Source of the DNA: Aquisalinus sp.
Lineage (GTDB): Bacteria; Pseudomonadota; Alphaproteobacteria; Caulobacterales; Parvularculaceae
Direction of reading: 5' to 3'
Length of the DNA: 49,898 nt
Assembly: GCA_022763115.1 (NCBI GenBank)
Contig: JALEGJ010000025.1
Location: forward strand, 1 to 49,898
Shown: piece after piece, positions 9,671 to 19,004 of the stretch
How positions within the stretch are numbered: the stretch's first letter is position 1
How the letters are laid out: each line of letters starts with the position of its first letter
Program-made: the position numbers and the translations under genes
Notes under the pieces: model-generated
Told to the model about the DNA's origin: nothing
What the model saw: the letters and a program-made list of their open reading frames with translations, nothing else
Database searches by the model: none

Positions 9671-10699
9671 TCAGTTGCTGTTTCTTTCACGCTCGATCTG
9701 ACGCCATATTCTGACATTTGCGTTGTGCTCGGCCAGCGTACGGGAAAAAGCGTGCCCGCCCGTGCCATCCGCCACAAAATAATAGTAATCTGTTTCCGCC
9801 GGGTTCAAGACCGCTGCAATGGCATCAGTACCCGGATTGGCTATCGGGGTCGGTGGCAGGCCGCGTATGACGTAGGTGTTATATTCCGTCTCGCCTTGCA
9901 GTTCACTAACGCGTAAGCCGCGCCCTAAAGGCTCACCTTGCGTGATACCATAAATAACAGTCGGGTCAGATTGTAGTCTCATCCCTTTGCGCAATCTGTT
10001 TATAAAGACGGATGCAACTTTCGCACGCTCGCCGTCGACACCGGTTTCTTTTTCGACGATCGAAGCGAGGATGATAGCCTCATCTTTGCTATCTATAGGC
10101 AGATCAGCAGCCCTGTTTTCCCACAAATCTTCTATCAGCTTGCCCTGTGCAGATTGCATACGCTTTATTATGTCATCGCGCTGATCGCCGCGCACAAAAG
10201 CGTATGTCTCAGGCAATAGTTCACCCTCACCCGGTGTAATGGTGATCTCACCACTGAGCTTATCGTTTTCCTGCACTGTTTTAAGTGCCTGTGCGGTCGT
10301 AATTCCCTCAGGGAATGTGATGTTGCGCAAGTAAGGGTTACCTTCAGATAATATCTGGACAATATCATCAACACTGGACCGAGCCGGAATAAGGTACTCT
10401 CCTGCTTGCAAGCTCGATTGAACCTGCCGTACACGCACAGTAATTTTGAAAGCAAGCTCTGAGTCTATGGCTTCTTCCGACAATAGCAGTTGGGAGATAC
10501 TGTTGACGCTCATACCGGATTTTACCCAGACGATTTTCTCTTCCGGTAGCGGCCCCGCACGCGTAATCATGTCGTGGATTTTCCACGCAGCGCCGGCGGC
10601 GACAGCACCGCCGATGAAAATCAGGAAAAGGAAGAACAGCAAGAACGACTTGACGATACCGCCATGCTGTTTCTGTCGATACTTTGACGGCTTACCCAT
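9671..10699 (-). CDS. mltG: Endolytic murein transglycosylase MltG
   Basis: MltG cuts nascent glycan strands in the periplasmic face of the inner membrane and is proposed to end peptidoglycan chain growth. The 342-residue protein has a short basic cytoplasmic tail, one membrane helix (about residues 17-40), a LysM-like region and the YceG catalytic domain. The conserved block ASIVEKETGVDGERAKVASV near residues 210-230 includes the catalytic glutamate, followed by FINRLRKGMRLQSDPTVIYG and the C-terminal PIANPG motif. It ends one base before yicC and begins 15 bases after fabF. Confidence 0.94.
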   Translation of the reverse strand: MGKPSKYRQKQHGGIVKSFLLFFLFLIFIGGAVAAGAAWKIHDMITRAGPLPEEKIVWVKSGMSVNSISQLLLSEEAIDSELAFKITVRVRQVQSSLQAGEYLIPARSSVDDIVQILSEGNPYLRNITFPEGITTAQALKTVQENDKLSGEITITPGEGELLPETYAFVRGDQRDDIIKRMQSAQGKLIEDLWENRAADLPIDSKDEAIILASIVEKETGVDGERAKVASVFINRLRKGMRLQSDPTVIYGITQGEPLGRGLRVSELQGETEYNTYVIRGLPPTPIANPGTDAIAAVLNPAETDYYYFVADGTGGHAFSRTLAEHNANVRIWRQIERERNSN

Positions 10700-10714
10700 G
10701 CCCCCGCCTCCCGG

Positions 10715-12013
10715 TCAGATTTCGCGAATAATAATCGAGGCATTCGTGCCGCCAAAACCAAACGAGTTGGAAAGAACAGCAGAGATATTCTTCTCAACTT
10801 TCTTATTAGCAGCTAGATTGATTGATGTTTCCACGGATGGATTATCAAGATTGATCGTCGGTGGTGCCACATTGTCCCGCATGGCGAGAATGGAGAAGAT
10901 GGCCTCAATAGCCCCCGCGGCCCCTAACAGATGACCTGTTGAGGATTTCGTGGAAGACATGACCAGTCCATTGGTGTTTCCGGCAAAGAGTCGCTCCACG
11001 GCACGAAGTTCTATCTCGTCGCCTTTGGGAGTAGAAGTGCCGTGAGCATTGATATAGTCAATCTCTTCCGGCTCCATCCCGGCAGCGTTCAAGGCAGCGC
11101 GCATAGCGCGGTAGCCACCATCTCCGTCTTCCGCTGGTGCTGTGATATGATAGGCATCGCCTGACATACCGTACCCGACGACTTCACCGTATATTCTGGC
11201 GCCGCGCGCCGCAGCACGTTCGTATTCTTCGATAACAACAACGCCTGACCCCTCACCCATCAGGAAACCATCACGGTCTGTGTCATAAGGCCTGGACGCT
11301 TTTTCAGGTGTTTCATTAAAGCCGGTGGTCAGCGCCTTACAGGCTGCAAAGCCGGTAATGCCGAGGCGGCACACGGAAGCCTCTGCACCGCCAGCCAGCA
11401 TGATGTCTGCATCGCCATACATTACCAGCCTTGCTGCATCACCGATGGCGTGAACGCCGGTCGCACAGGCTGTTACAGCAGAATGGTTCGGGCCTTTCAG
11501 GCCATATTTGATGGAAACATTTCCGGAGACGAGATTGATAAGCGCGCTGGGAATGAAAAAAGGCGAGACCTTGCGTGGGCCTTTTTCATGCAGCTCAATG
11601 GTCGTTTTTTCGATCGATTCCAGGCCACCAATGCCGGAGCCGATCATCACGCCTGCACGTTCTTTTTCTTCCTCGGAAAGTTCGGTCAGACCAGCATCAT
11701 CAATCGCCATTTCAGCCGCAGCGAGGCCATATACGATGAATGTATCCAGGCGCCGCTGCTCTTTCGGAGACACCCACTCGTCAGCGTTGAAAGCAAGGTC
11801 TCCAGCTTCAGCGCCGCCAGCACGTCCGTCGCTGCGGGGTACTTCTGCGGCGATCTTGCAGGGCAAGTCACTCACATCAAACTTTTCAATCGGGTTAGCC
11901 CCTGAGTCGCCGCGCAACAGGCGTTGCCAGACCCCGTCAATACCCTGGTTCTTGACGCCCGCCCCAAGCGGCGTGACCAGTCCAAGACCTGTAATGACTG
12001 CGCGTCTTGCCAT
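10715..12013 (-). CDS. fabF: 3-oxoacyl-ACP synthase II (KAS II)
   Basis: FabF condenses malonyl-ACP with long acyl-ACP in fatty-acid elongation. The start is ATG 12013, not the upstream in-frame codons (open to 12094), because AGGAGAG lies five bases before it and the product then begins MARRAVITGLG as in homologues. The 432-residue protein has the full thiolase-fold catalytic triad Cys183 (TACATG), His324 (NAHGTSTP) and His361 (STGHLLGAAG), plus Lys356. It lies downstream of acpP but is separated from it by a likely terminator, so it probably also has its own promoter in the 155-base gap. Confidence 0.95.
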   Translation of the reverse strand: MARRAVITGLGLVTPLGAGVKNQGIDGVWQRLLRGDSGANPIEKFDVSDLPCKIAAEVPRSDGRAGGAEAGDLAFNADEWVSPKEQRRLDTFIVYGLAAAEMAIDDAGLTELSEEEKERAGVMIGSGIGGLESIEKTTIELHEKGPRKVSPFFIPSALINLVSGNVSIKYGLKGPNHSAVTACATGVHAIGDAARLVMYGDADIMLAGGAEASVCRLGITGFAACKALTTGFNETPEKASRPYDTDRDGFLMGEGSGVVVIEEYERAAARGARIYGEVVGYGMSGDAYHITAPAEDGDGGYRAMRAALNAAGMEPEEIDYINAHGTSTPKGDEIELRAVERLFAGNTNGLVMSSTKSSTGHLLGAAGAIEAIFSILAMRDNVAPPTINLDNPSVETSINLAANKKVEKNISAVLSNSFGFGGTNASIIIREI

Positions 12014-12087
12014 AGCAACTCTCCTCATCTGATCCACATCGCTTCTAGCACAGATTAGCCAGAAGAATGAAAGATCAAGTGTAAAGA

Positions 12088-12122
12088 AAGCCACCGGAAG
12101 CAGATGGCTAAACCGGTGGCTT
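12088..12122 (-). terminator. Rho-independent terminator after acpP
   Basis: Read on the - strand downstream of acpP, there is a perfect 10-base inverted repeat (AAGCCACCGG and CCGGTGGCTT) with a 15-base loop. It is followed by a T-rich run (TCTTTACACTT). It sits between acpP and fabF, where partial termination would let the abundantly needed carrier protein be made in excess of the condensing enzyme. Strength is not computed. Confidence 0.6.
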
Positions 12123-12168
12123 GAATTCGTGATTCGTAACTGACCCTGTTGCAGGATCAGCCTCTCAC

Positions 12169-12405
12169 TCAGCCTTTGTGCTGTTCGATGAAAGTAATCG
12201 CATTCTGAACAGTCTGAATGGACTCAGCTGCGTCATCAGGAATCTCGAGGTCAAACTCTTCTTCAAAAGCCATAACGAGCTCAACGATGTCGAGGCTGTC
12301 TGCACCGAGGTCATCAATAAAACTGGCTTCTGGCACCACTTTCGCGGCATCCACATCAAGATGTTCAACGGTTAGTTTTTTTACGCGCTCGGCGATATCA
12401 GACAT
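12169..12405 (-). CDS. acpP: Acyl carrier protein
   Basis: ACP carries growing acyl chains on a phosphopantetheine arm attached to serine. The 78-residue acidic protein has the attachment motif GADSLD with Ser37, four predicted helices and the expected length. AAGGAG stands eight bases before the ATG, a strong ribosome-binding site suited to a very abundant protein. It lies in the fabD-fabG-acpP-fabF cluster, 146 bases after fabG. That gap could hold a separate promoter (a TATAAC hexamer lies about 57 bases upstream of the start, without a clear -35 box). Confidence 0.97.
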   Translation of the reverse strand: MSDIAERVKKLTVEHLDVDAAKVVPEASFIDDLGADSLDIVELVMAFEEEFDLEIPDDAAESIQTVQNAITFIEQHKG

Positions 12406-12551
12406 TCACATGCTCCTTTTCGTAAACTCTTTTGGGCGTTTTCCCTGGTTATTGGCTTTTCGTTATACCCAATCCGGAAGCCGTCCATGTAGGGGCGATA
12501 AGCCAAATTACAAGCAAACGCAACTGTCCAGTTGATCAGGCATTGCGCGTG

Positions 12552-13289
12552 TCAGATCATCGCCATGCCGCCATTTATGTGCAGGGTCTGGCCGGTCATG
12601 TAACCGGCCTCATCAGAAGCGAGATAGACGACGGCGGCAGCGATATCTTCAGGTGTGCCCATGGCGCCGGCCGGTATTTTCTGTGCGATCATTTCTTTTT
12701 GCTGGTCGGTCAGGGCTTCAGTCATGGCCGTACCGATAAAGCCTGGCGCGATACAATTGACTGTTATGCCGCGCGTCGCAATTTCCTGCGCCAGAGATTT
12801 GGACATACCGATCATTCCCGCCTTCGAGGCCGCGTAATTCGCCTGTCCCGGGTTGCCGGTGATGCCAACAACAGATGTGATACCGATGATACGGCCAAAG
12901 CGCTTCTTGGTCATGCCGCGCAGCACAGCCTTGGCGAGGCGATGGTAGGCTGTCAGGTTTACTTTCAGGACTGTATCCCAGTCCTCTTCTTTCATACGCA
13001 TGAAAAGCTGATCGCGTGTAACACCGGCATTTGATACCAGAATGTCCAGACCGCCCATGGCTTCAACAGCCTGAGCTGGAAGTTTATCAACGGCTTCGAG
13101 GTCGGAGAGGTTACAGGGTGTCACATGCGCGCGCGCGCCCAGCTCCGAAGCAAGAGCGCTCAGCTTTTCTTCATTCGTGCCGGACAGAGCAACACTTGCC
13201 CCTTGAGCATGAAGCCCTCTGGCGATAGCCGCACCTATACCTCCTGATGCACCTGTCACTAGAGCTGTTTTTTCCGTCAAGTCAAACAT
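12552..13289 (-). CDS. fabG: 3-oxoacyl-ACP reductase
   Basis: FabG reduces 3-oxoacyl-ACP with NADPH in each round of fatty-acid elongation. The 245-residue short-chain dehydrogenase has the TGASGGIG nucleotide-binding loop (residues 12-19), NNAG-type SNAG (86-89), and the catalytic Asn111, Ser139, Tyr152 and Lys156. The C-terminal half (NCIAPGFIGTAMTEAL and GYMTGQTLHINGGMAMI) is typical of true FabG rather than a general dehydrogenase. It lies 12 bases downstream of fabD, consistent with one operon. Confidence 0.95.
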   Translation of the reverse strand: MFDLTEKTALVTGASGGIGAAIARGLHAQGASVALSGTNEEKLSALASELGARAHVTPCNLSDLEAVDKLPAQAVEAMGGLDILVSNAGVTRDQLFMRMKEEDWDTVLKVNLTAYHRLAKAVLRGMTKKRFGRIIGITSVVGITGNPGQANYAASKAGMIGMSKSLAQEIATRGITVNCIAPGFIGTAMTEALTDQQKEMIAQKIPAGAMGTPEDIAAAVVYLASDEAGYMTGQTLHINGGMAMI

Positions 13290-13301
13290 GGAGATTCCTC
13301 C

Positions 13302-14234
13302 TTAGTGATGAGATTTGTATCCGGCGATATCATCCGGCCCATTGATGGCAGTGATTGTCACTTCCCGGTCGATTTTCTTTATCAAACCGCTCAGCACTTT
13401 CCCTGTCCCGATTTCGAGAAAATCAGTAACGCCGTTGTTTTGCATGAAGGAAACTGAGTCCACCCAGCGCACTCTGCCCGTAACCTGCTCGACCAGCAAG
13501 CGCTTGATATCATCTGGCGTTTCAACAGTTTGAGCCGTCACATTCGCAACAACGGGTACTTGCGGTGCCTTCACCTCAGCCTGGGACAACGCCTCCGCCA
13601 TTTTATCAGCTGCAGGTTGCATCAAGCGAGAGTGAAACGGAGCTGACACAGGCAGGGGAACGACCCTCTTTGCCCCAGCTTCTTTTAGGCTTTGCGTGGC
13701 TTGTTCTATTCCTGCTGCTGTGCCTGAGATAACGACCTGCCCCGGTGAGTTGTCGTTAGCAACCTGACAATCGACCTGGGAGTTCGTCAAAGCATCTTCA
13801 ATTTGCTCAAGCGTCAGACCAAGGATGGCGGCCATGCCACCTTCTCCTGCCGGAACGGCGGCTTGCATCGCATTGCCGCGTGTGCGTAGGAGTTTTGCTG
13901 TTGTCTGCAAGTCTATCGCACCTGCTGCACAAAGTGCCGAATACTCTCCCAAAGAGTGGCCAGCGGTATAGGCAACTGCATCAAGAGACAGCCCGGCTTC
14001 GCTTTGAAGCACCCGAAAAGCTGCGATCGAATGCGCCATCAGGGCAGGTTGCGTATTAGTCGTCATGGTGAGGTCCGATTCTGGGCCAGTCCACATGATT
14101 TCCGTCAGTTTCTGGGACAAGGCGTCGTTTACCTCATCGAATACAGTCTTAGCGACCGGGAATTGGTCCGCAAGGTCCTTGCCCATCCCAATTACCTGAC
14201 TGCCTTGTCCGGGAAATACCAATGCTATGCTCAC
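13302..14234 (-). CDS. fabD: Malonyl-CoA:ACP transacylase
   Basis: FabD moves the malonyl group from CoA to ACP and so supplies extender units. The frame is open to 14327, but the start is taken as GTG 14234. A strong GGAGGA site stands five bases upstream, and the protein then begins SIALVFPGQGSQ as in homologues, giving 310 residues. The nucleophile is Ser94 in GHSLGEYSA, and the histidine lies in PFHSRLM. A 176-base gap separates it from accA and should contain its promoter, though I could not pick one with confidence. Confidence 0.95.
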   Translation of the reverse strand: MSIALVFPGQGSQVIGMGKDLADQFPVAKTVFDEVNDALSQKLTEIMWTGPESDLTMTTNTQPALMAHSIAAFRVLQSEAGLSLDAVAYTAGHSLGEYSALCAAGAIDLQTTAKLLRTRGNAMQAAVPAGEGGMAAILGLTLEQIEDALTNSQVDCQVANDNSPGQVVISGTAAGIEQATQSLKEAGAKRVVPLPVSAPFHSRLMQPAADKMAEALSQAEVKAPQVPVVANVTAQTVETPDDIKRLLVEQVTGRVRWVDSVSFMQNNGVTDFLEIGTGKVLSGLIKKIDREVTITAINGPDDIAGYKSHH

Positions 14235-14410
14235 GCAACTCCTCCAGTTTTCGATAGCGTTTAGGCGCGTCTGCCCTGGCGAGCAAGGGTTCGAAACTGC
14301 TGTCTTGTCCCACAGGCAGGTGTGCAAGCGCTTTGAACCGCAACTAATCGCCTTATCGTATAATTAGCCGCAGCAAGATCAGCAGAGCTATGCCGGGCAA
14401 GATTGACAGA

Positions 14411-15382
14411 TCAGGCGAGACCCGCCCGTCCAATGGTGAGGAATTTCTCACGACGCTGACGGCGCAACTCATCCGAGCTCATATTTTCGAGATCATGGAT
14501 ACTGTGTTCGACCGCGTCACCAAGGCGCTCAATGGCAGTCTTGGGATCACGATGTGCGCCGCCAAGCGGTTCTGAAATGATCTCGTCGATGACCTTTAAC
14601 TCCAGCAGGTCCTGAGCAGAGATGCGCATTGCCTCTGCCGCGTCCGGTGCCTTACTTTCGCCTTTGGCTGCCGCATCTTTCCACAAGATCGAGGCGCAGC
14701 CTTCCGGCGAGATCACAGAATAAACGGCGTGTTCCAACATCAAGACACGGTTGGCACCTGCCAGTGCAACGGCACCACCAGACCCGCCTTCGCCGACGAT
14801 AACAGAAATAATCGGCGCACCGAGACCAAGGCATTTCTCCGTGCAGGTTGCAATTGCTTCGGCTTGCCCGCGCTCTTCGGCGCCGAGTCCGGGATATGCG
14901 CCGGGCGTATCCACCAGGGTAATCACAGGCAGATTGAAGCGCTCGGCCATCTCCATCAAACGGATGGACTTGCGATACCCCTCAGGCCGCGCCATGCCAA
15001 AATTGTGCTGCAGGCGGCTGTCCGTATCGTGACCTTTTTCATGTCCAAGCACCATGACTGATCTGCCACGAAAACGCGCGGGCCCGCCAAGAATTGCCAG
15101 GTCTTCACCAAAGGCGCGGTCCCCGGATAGAGGGGTAAAATCTTCAAAGAGGTTAGAGACATAATCCCGGAAATGCGGACGAGAAGCATGACGGGCTACA
15201 GATGTTTTCTGCCAACGGGTCAGCTTTGCATATGTATCTGAAACCAGTTTTTCTGCCCTGCCCTCAAGCCGCTTGATTTCATCAGACACATTCACATCTT
15301 CAGCTGTATCCATCTGGCGCAAATCGTTGATACGCCCTTCCAGTTCTGCAATCGGTTTTTCGAAATCAAGATAGGTTCGCAT
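14411..15382 (-). CDS. accA: Acetyl-CoA carboxylase carboxyltransferase subunit alpha
   Basis: AccA and AccD form the carboxyltransferase that makes malonyl-CoA, the first committed step of fatty-acid synthesis. The 323-residue protein begins with the coiled region [15 protein letters not shown]. It contains the conserved [22 protein letters not shown] and [19 protein letters not shown] blocks, then the oxyanion segment [12 protein letters not shown] and the [15 protein letters not shown] stretch. It lies upstream of the fab genes on the same strand, keeping malonyl-CoA supply and use together. accD is not in the window. Confidence 0.96.
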   Translation of the reverse strand: MRTYLDFEKPIAELEGRINDLRQMDTAEDVNVSDEIKRLEGRAEKLVSDTYAKLTRWQKTSVARHASRPHFRDYVSNLFEDFTPLSGDRAFGEDLAILGGPARFRGRSVMVLGHEKGHDTDSRLQHNFGMARPEGYRKSIRLMEMAERFNLPVITLVDTPGAYPGLGAEERGQAEAIATCTEKCLGLGAPIISVIVGEGGSGGAVALAGANRVLMLEHAVYSVISPEGCASILWKDAAAKGESKAPDAAEAMRISAQDLLELKVIDEIISEPLGGAHRDPKTAIERLGDAVEHSIHDLENMSSDELRRQRREKFLTIGRAGLA

Positions 15383-15431
15383 ACAGATAGCCTTTTCCAG
15401 TTACAATATGCCAGAGCATTCACTTCCAAAG

Positions 15432-15460
15432 TAAATAAAGGGTGAGAATAGCGCTGTCAA
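15432..15460 (-). promoter_or_regulatory. Likely sigma-70 promoter of accA
   Basis: On the - strand there is a perfect TTGACA (15460-15455), a 17-base spacer and TATTTA (15437-15432), placed about 50 bases before the accA start. The -35 box is half of a small palindrome (CTGTC-TTT-GACAG on the - strand), which could be coincidence or an operator. The -10 box is weak (three of six bases). Confidence 0.45.
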
Positions 15461-15518
15461 AGACAGTTCGCTTTTTGGTAATTATCACAGTATGTTAACC
15501 CTCCCTGCGACACCGTTA

Positions 15519-16484
15519 TCACGTGTTTTTTACTGATAAGGGGTGATGCGCACTAACAATTTCACGCAGACGGTCCTGCTGCAGATGCGTATAAATTTCT
15601 GTGGTGGTAATGCTGGCATGGCCAAGCATCTGCTGCACCATGCGCAGGTCAGCACCGCCTTCGAGGAGGTGAGTGGCGAAAGCATGTCGCAATACGTGTG
15701 GAGAGACTTTCTCAGCTGGTATTTCTGCCCGCTCGGCGAGCTCCTTGAGTAACTGCGCAAATCTGGCGGTTGTTAGATGCCCTGTCTTGCCGCGAGATGG
15801 AAAGAGCCATTTTTGACAATGAGTCTGCTCCGGACATAGAATCGACCAGCTGTTCTCAATATATGAGAGCGCAATTGTGCTCGCCTTCTCCGACAGCGGT
15901 ATGATGCGCTCTTTGTTACCTTTACCTATGACTGTGATATACTCCCGACCGGCGTTAACCGCCGCTCTGGGAAGGCTGACAAGTTCAGAAACACGCAATC
16001 CAGTTGCGTAGAGAATTTCCAGAAGACAAATCAGTCGATCAGATTTTGCTCTGCTTTTAATAGTCGCAGGTTGCACAGGCTGGTTCGCGGTCTTGAACAG
16101 GCGATCAACCTCCTCCAGGCTCAGAACCTTTGGCAGGCCGCGACGCGTTTTAGGGCGTTCTATGTGCTCAGCAGGATTATCTGATCGTATTTTTTCAGCA
16201 TAAAGATAGAGGTAGAACTGTTTAAGGGCTGAAACACAAAGAGCCTGAGTCGCGGGTGCACAATCATTGGCTTTCAGAACTGCGAGATAGCTGACAATGT
16301 CGTCATTGGTCGCATCCTGAACAGTCTTTGCGTGTTTATTCAGAAAGGCGGAAAAACGGTCTATATCTCTGCCGTAATTTCGTATTGTTCTCGCTGACAC
16401 ACCTCGCTCTACAGCCATCATTTCAAGGAACGACTCCTTGATGGCTACATTTGTGCAGAGAACGTTTACTTTAGGGTCAGCCAT
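15519..16484 (-). CDS. xerD: Site-specific tyrosine recombinase XerD
   Basis: XerD works with XerC at dif to resolve chromosome dimers before division. The 321-residue protein has an N-terminal SAM-like core-binding domain (about 10-105) and a catalytic domain containing Arg164 (TGLRVSEL), Lys188, His263 and Arg266 (HVLRHAFATHLLEGG), His289 (LGHASITTT) and the nucleophile Tyr298. All catalytic residues are present. XerD rather than XerC is inferred from the sequence style and from its location near aroK. The start overlaps the end of the upstream exported-protein gene by eight bases (ATGGCTGA). Confidence 0.9.
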   Translation of the reverse strand: MADPKVNVLCTNVAIKESFLEMMAVERGVSARTIRNYGRDIDRFSAFLNKHAKTVQDATNDDIVSYLAVLKANDCAPATQALCVSALKQFYLYLYAEKIRSDNPAEHIERPKTRRGLPKVLSLEEVDRLFKTANQPVQPATIKSRAKSDRLICLLEILYATGLRVSELVSLPRAAVNAGREYITVIGKGNKERIIPLSEKASTIALSYIENSWSILCPEQTHCQKWLFPSRGKTGHLTTARFAQLLKELAERAEIPAEKVSPHVLRHAFATHLLEGGADLRMVQQMLGHASITTTEIYTHLQQDRLREIVSAHHPLSVKNT

Positions 16485-18198
16485 CTATCTGGGGTTTGAC
16501 CCTTGGGATAATATCTGCACCAGGATTGCTTCCCGCAGTCGATGTAATTTGGCCGCTTTGACCACTGCTGCGATCAGGTCGCGGCACGGCGCTATAACGG
16601 TCTATGATTTCCTGTGCTCTGTCATAGAAGAACCGTGAGGCGTACACATCATCCAGACCGGCCAGTGACAGATTTTTCTTCTGCAGGACTTCACTGATAC
16701 GATCCATTTCTCCCGACGCGGAGATATGCGCTGTCAGAAGCGCCACAAGGCCTGCCTGCCCTTTTGAAACCGCACTACTGTTCGGCACACTGGCGGCTAC
16801 AAGTTGAGGGATCAGGCTTTGTGATTTGTCTGATGCATTATCAGAAAGTCGTGCCGGGGTAATATCAGGGCGCGTTATCGTCAGACCGGCATAACTGCCT
16901 ATTGTCCGTGCACGGCTTTCATTACGGACCGACATGAGTTGTAGCAGAGTTACGCCATGCTCTGTCCCATTTGCAAAACCAGGGTCCGTAATCATGGAAA
17001 TCAGCCAGCGTTCAGCCAGATTCTGCCTGTCAGCCAGCAACCCGGCGAGCGCAAAATACTTTGCATGATCTGCATAGGCCGACGTGGTATTGAACTGCTC
17101 GATAATCGGCGCATAAACAAGAGACAAAGCCAAGGTTCTCTCAAGAGTTCTGGCATTAGCCAGTGATTGTGCAATGAGACTGGCTTTATCATCCGTAAAC
17201 TCAATGGCCGTCATTTGCTGGACGGCCTGATAAACAAGCGCATCGACCAGAAGATTGTCCGGTTGTTCCAGGAGTAATGCGCGCGCATTTCCCAATCTCT
17301 CAACCGGGAAATCAAAGTCACGGAAAACGTCCTCGAGACCCTGCCTGGACAAGATACCAACATAAGCAGCGCGCTGAGCGGCATAAATGCGAATATTCTG
17401 CGGCGCTGCTTTTTCATTTGCCAGGGCAACCAGAACCGCGCCTTGCGCTTTTTCAAGATCAGTCAGTTGTACAGGTAACTTGAGTTGGCGAATAGCTGCA
17501 TATTGAAAACCGGTTTCGATCCCGATGCTGCTGGATGGGGCAACGCCTGTTGAAAGCGCTGTAAAAAGCACCTCGTCTGTTTGCGTGAGAAAGCCTTGGT
17601 CACGCAGGAGATTATAGGTCAAATCAGCCGCAGCCGTTTCTCCCGATACCGTATAGCAGAAAAACCGAAGCTTGAGCCAAAATACTGTGTTTCGACCAGA
17701 CTGCAATCCGGCGCCACGGCGGCAGGCAGCTGTTATATCGCCGCGCATCATGTCAGCATAGGCAACACTCTCCGCGAGTGCAGGCCTGTCAGCCAGCCCG
17801 CCGGCCAATTCTGCCAGCGATGCTGCCTGTTCATAATATCCCGCACGAGCAAGGGTCATCAGTTTCTTAGCAGTAAGAGCCGTATCCGCGTTAGCCGGGC
17901 CATCGCCAGATGAAAGCAAAGCACGTCGAAAAATCTGCGCCATCACAGGGTCGGAAAACCTTGCCGGAGCATTATCCAGAAGAAAGCTGACATCTTCCAC
18001 GTTGGCCCCTTGCCACAGATCACTTGGCAGAGCCCCCTCCTCTGCAGAAAGCAGCCCGATTGAGAAAGTATCTTCCCCGAACGAGGTCGTCTCCACAGCG
18101 ACCGGCCCAGAATATTGGGCTACGGCCTGCCCCCAAAGAGCAAGATCCATCAGGCTGCCAAAGAGTACCGAAATCCAGATCCTGTTACTGTGACTCAA
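16477..18198 (-). CDS. Exported alpha-helical protein of unknown function
   Basis: I do not recognise this family. The start is taken as TTG 18198, because AGGAG stands at proper distance before it; an in-frame TTG two codons upstream (18204) is too close to that site. The 573-residue product has a signal peptide (residues 1-27, ending AVA-Q) and then an almost wholly helical, Ala/Leu-rich body with pairs of antiparallel helices that look like a TPR- or Sel1-like solenoid without clear consensus. Two cysteines near residues 157 and 180 (TAACRRG, FFCYTV) could form a disulfide. It overlaps the tiny membrane-protein gene upstream and xerD downstream, so all three are probably co-translated. A periplasmic scaffold role is only a guess. 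Confidence 0.75.
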   Translation of the reverse strand: MSHSNRIWISVLFGSLMDLALWGQAVAQYSGPVAVETTSFGEDTFSIGLLSAEEGALPSDLWQGANVEDVSFLLDNAPARFSDPVMAQIFRRALLSSGDGPANADTALTAKKLMTLARAGYYEQAASLAELAGGLADRPALAESVAYADMMRGDITAACRRGAGLQSGRNTVFWLKLRFFCYTVSGETAAADLTYNLLRDQGFLTQTDEVLFTALSTGVAPSSSIGIETGFQYAAIRQLKLPVQLTDLEKAQGAVLVALANEKAAPQNIRIYAAQRAAYVGILSRQGLEDVFRDFDFPVERLGNARALLLEQPDNLLVDALVYQAVQQMTAIEFTDDKASLIAQSLANARTLERTLALSLVYAPIIEQFNTTSAYADHAKYFALAGLLADRQNLAERWLISMITDPGFANGTEHGVTLLQLMSVRNESRARTIGSYAGLTITRPDITPARLSDNASDKSQSLIPQLVAASVPNSSAVSKGQAGLVALLTAHISASGEMDRISEVLQKKNLSLAGLDDVYASRFFYDRAQEIIDRYSAVPRPDRSSGQSGQITSTAGSNPGADIIPRVKPQIDG

Positions 18199-18310
18199 GA
18201 TCAATCTCCTGTTCGATTAACCGGGTATCAGGCTCAAGGTTACTTCCGAGAACGTACAACACGAGAACTGTGAGAACGAACAGAACAATCAGGAATAGAA
18301 AAAACCGCAA
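18185..18310 (-). CDS. Small single-pass membrane protein (41 aa)
   Basis: This short frame starts with TTG 18310, seven bases after GAGGG. It encodes MRFFLFLIVLF followed by more hydrophobic residues (one membrane helix, about residues 2-23) and a 17-residue acidic tail ending DLESQ. Its last 14 bases overlap the start of the large exported-protein gene, whose ribosome-binding site lies inside this frame. That arrangement favours real, coupled translation. A longer version from TTG 18373 is possible but has no ribosome-binding site. Function unknown; a membrane partner of the downstream exported protein is a reasonable guess. Confidence 0.55.
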   Translation of the reverse strand: MRFFLFLIVLFVLTVLVLYVLGSNLEPDTRLIEQEIDLESQ

Positions 18311-18439
18311 AACCGGACCCTCATGGATATACGCAAACTTATATGGCAATTCACTGCGGCATAAAAGCGGCAAGCGGTTAAGCCTTGCGCAAATTGGACA
18401 GGTAGCGAAATATAGGTGACCGCGAAACGTGAAAGTCTG

Positions 18440-18997
18440 ATGACAGGCAACTCTGAAAAATTACAGCCCGATGCCGCACTTAGCGACAAAACCATTGTTC
18501 TTGTCGGTATTATGGGCGTTGGCAAAACGACAGTAGGCCGACGTCTTGCAACACTTTTGAAGCTACCGTTTTACGATGCAGACGCGGAAATTGAACAGGC
18601 GGCAGGGATGCCTGTGGCCGAATTTTTTGAGCGTTATGGAGAGAAAGAGTTTCGCAAGGGCGAGCGTCGCGTAATGAGCCGTCTTCTTGACCAGCAGCCT
18701 CATGTATTAGCGACTGGCGGCGGAGCCTTTGCCGATGAGACGATACGTAATCTCATTCAGGAAAAGGCCATCTCGGTCTGGTTGCAGGCAGAGTTGGATG
18801 TGCTGATCGAGCGAACATCCCGCCGGGATACGCGACCGCTTCTAAAGGATAAAAACCCGGAGGAAGTGCTAACCCGACTCCTGAAAGAGCGTACGCCGTT
18901 TTACCAGCAGGCTCATATTCACATCACCTGCAAGAATGGACCGCACATGCGAACAGCGGAAAAAATCCTTCAATCTCTCAACGACTTCGTTCACTAG
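18440..18997 (+). CDS. aroK: Shikimate kinase
   Basis: AroK phosphorylates shikimate with ATP in aromatic amino-acid synthesis. The protein has the P-loop GIMGVGKTTVGRRLA, the shikimate-binding DADAEIEQAAGMPVAEFFERYGE region with FRKGERR, the ATGGGAF motif and a lid arginine region (RDTRPLL). An in-frame GTG at 18416 gives eight more residues but lacks a ribosome-binding site, so I prefer ATG 18440 (185 residues), with some doubt. It is followed seven bases later by aroB, the usual pairing. Confidence 0.93.
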   Translation: MTGNSEKLQPDAALSDKTIVLVGIMGVGKTTVGRRLATLLKLPFYDADAEIEQAAGMPVAEFFERYGEKEFRKGERRVMSRLLDQQPHVLATGGGAFADETIRNLIQEKAISVWLQAELDVLIERTSRRDTRPLLKDKNPEEVLTRLLKERTPFYQQAHIHITCKNGPHMRTAEKILQSLNDFVH

Positions 18998-19004
18998 AAC
19001 AGCA

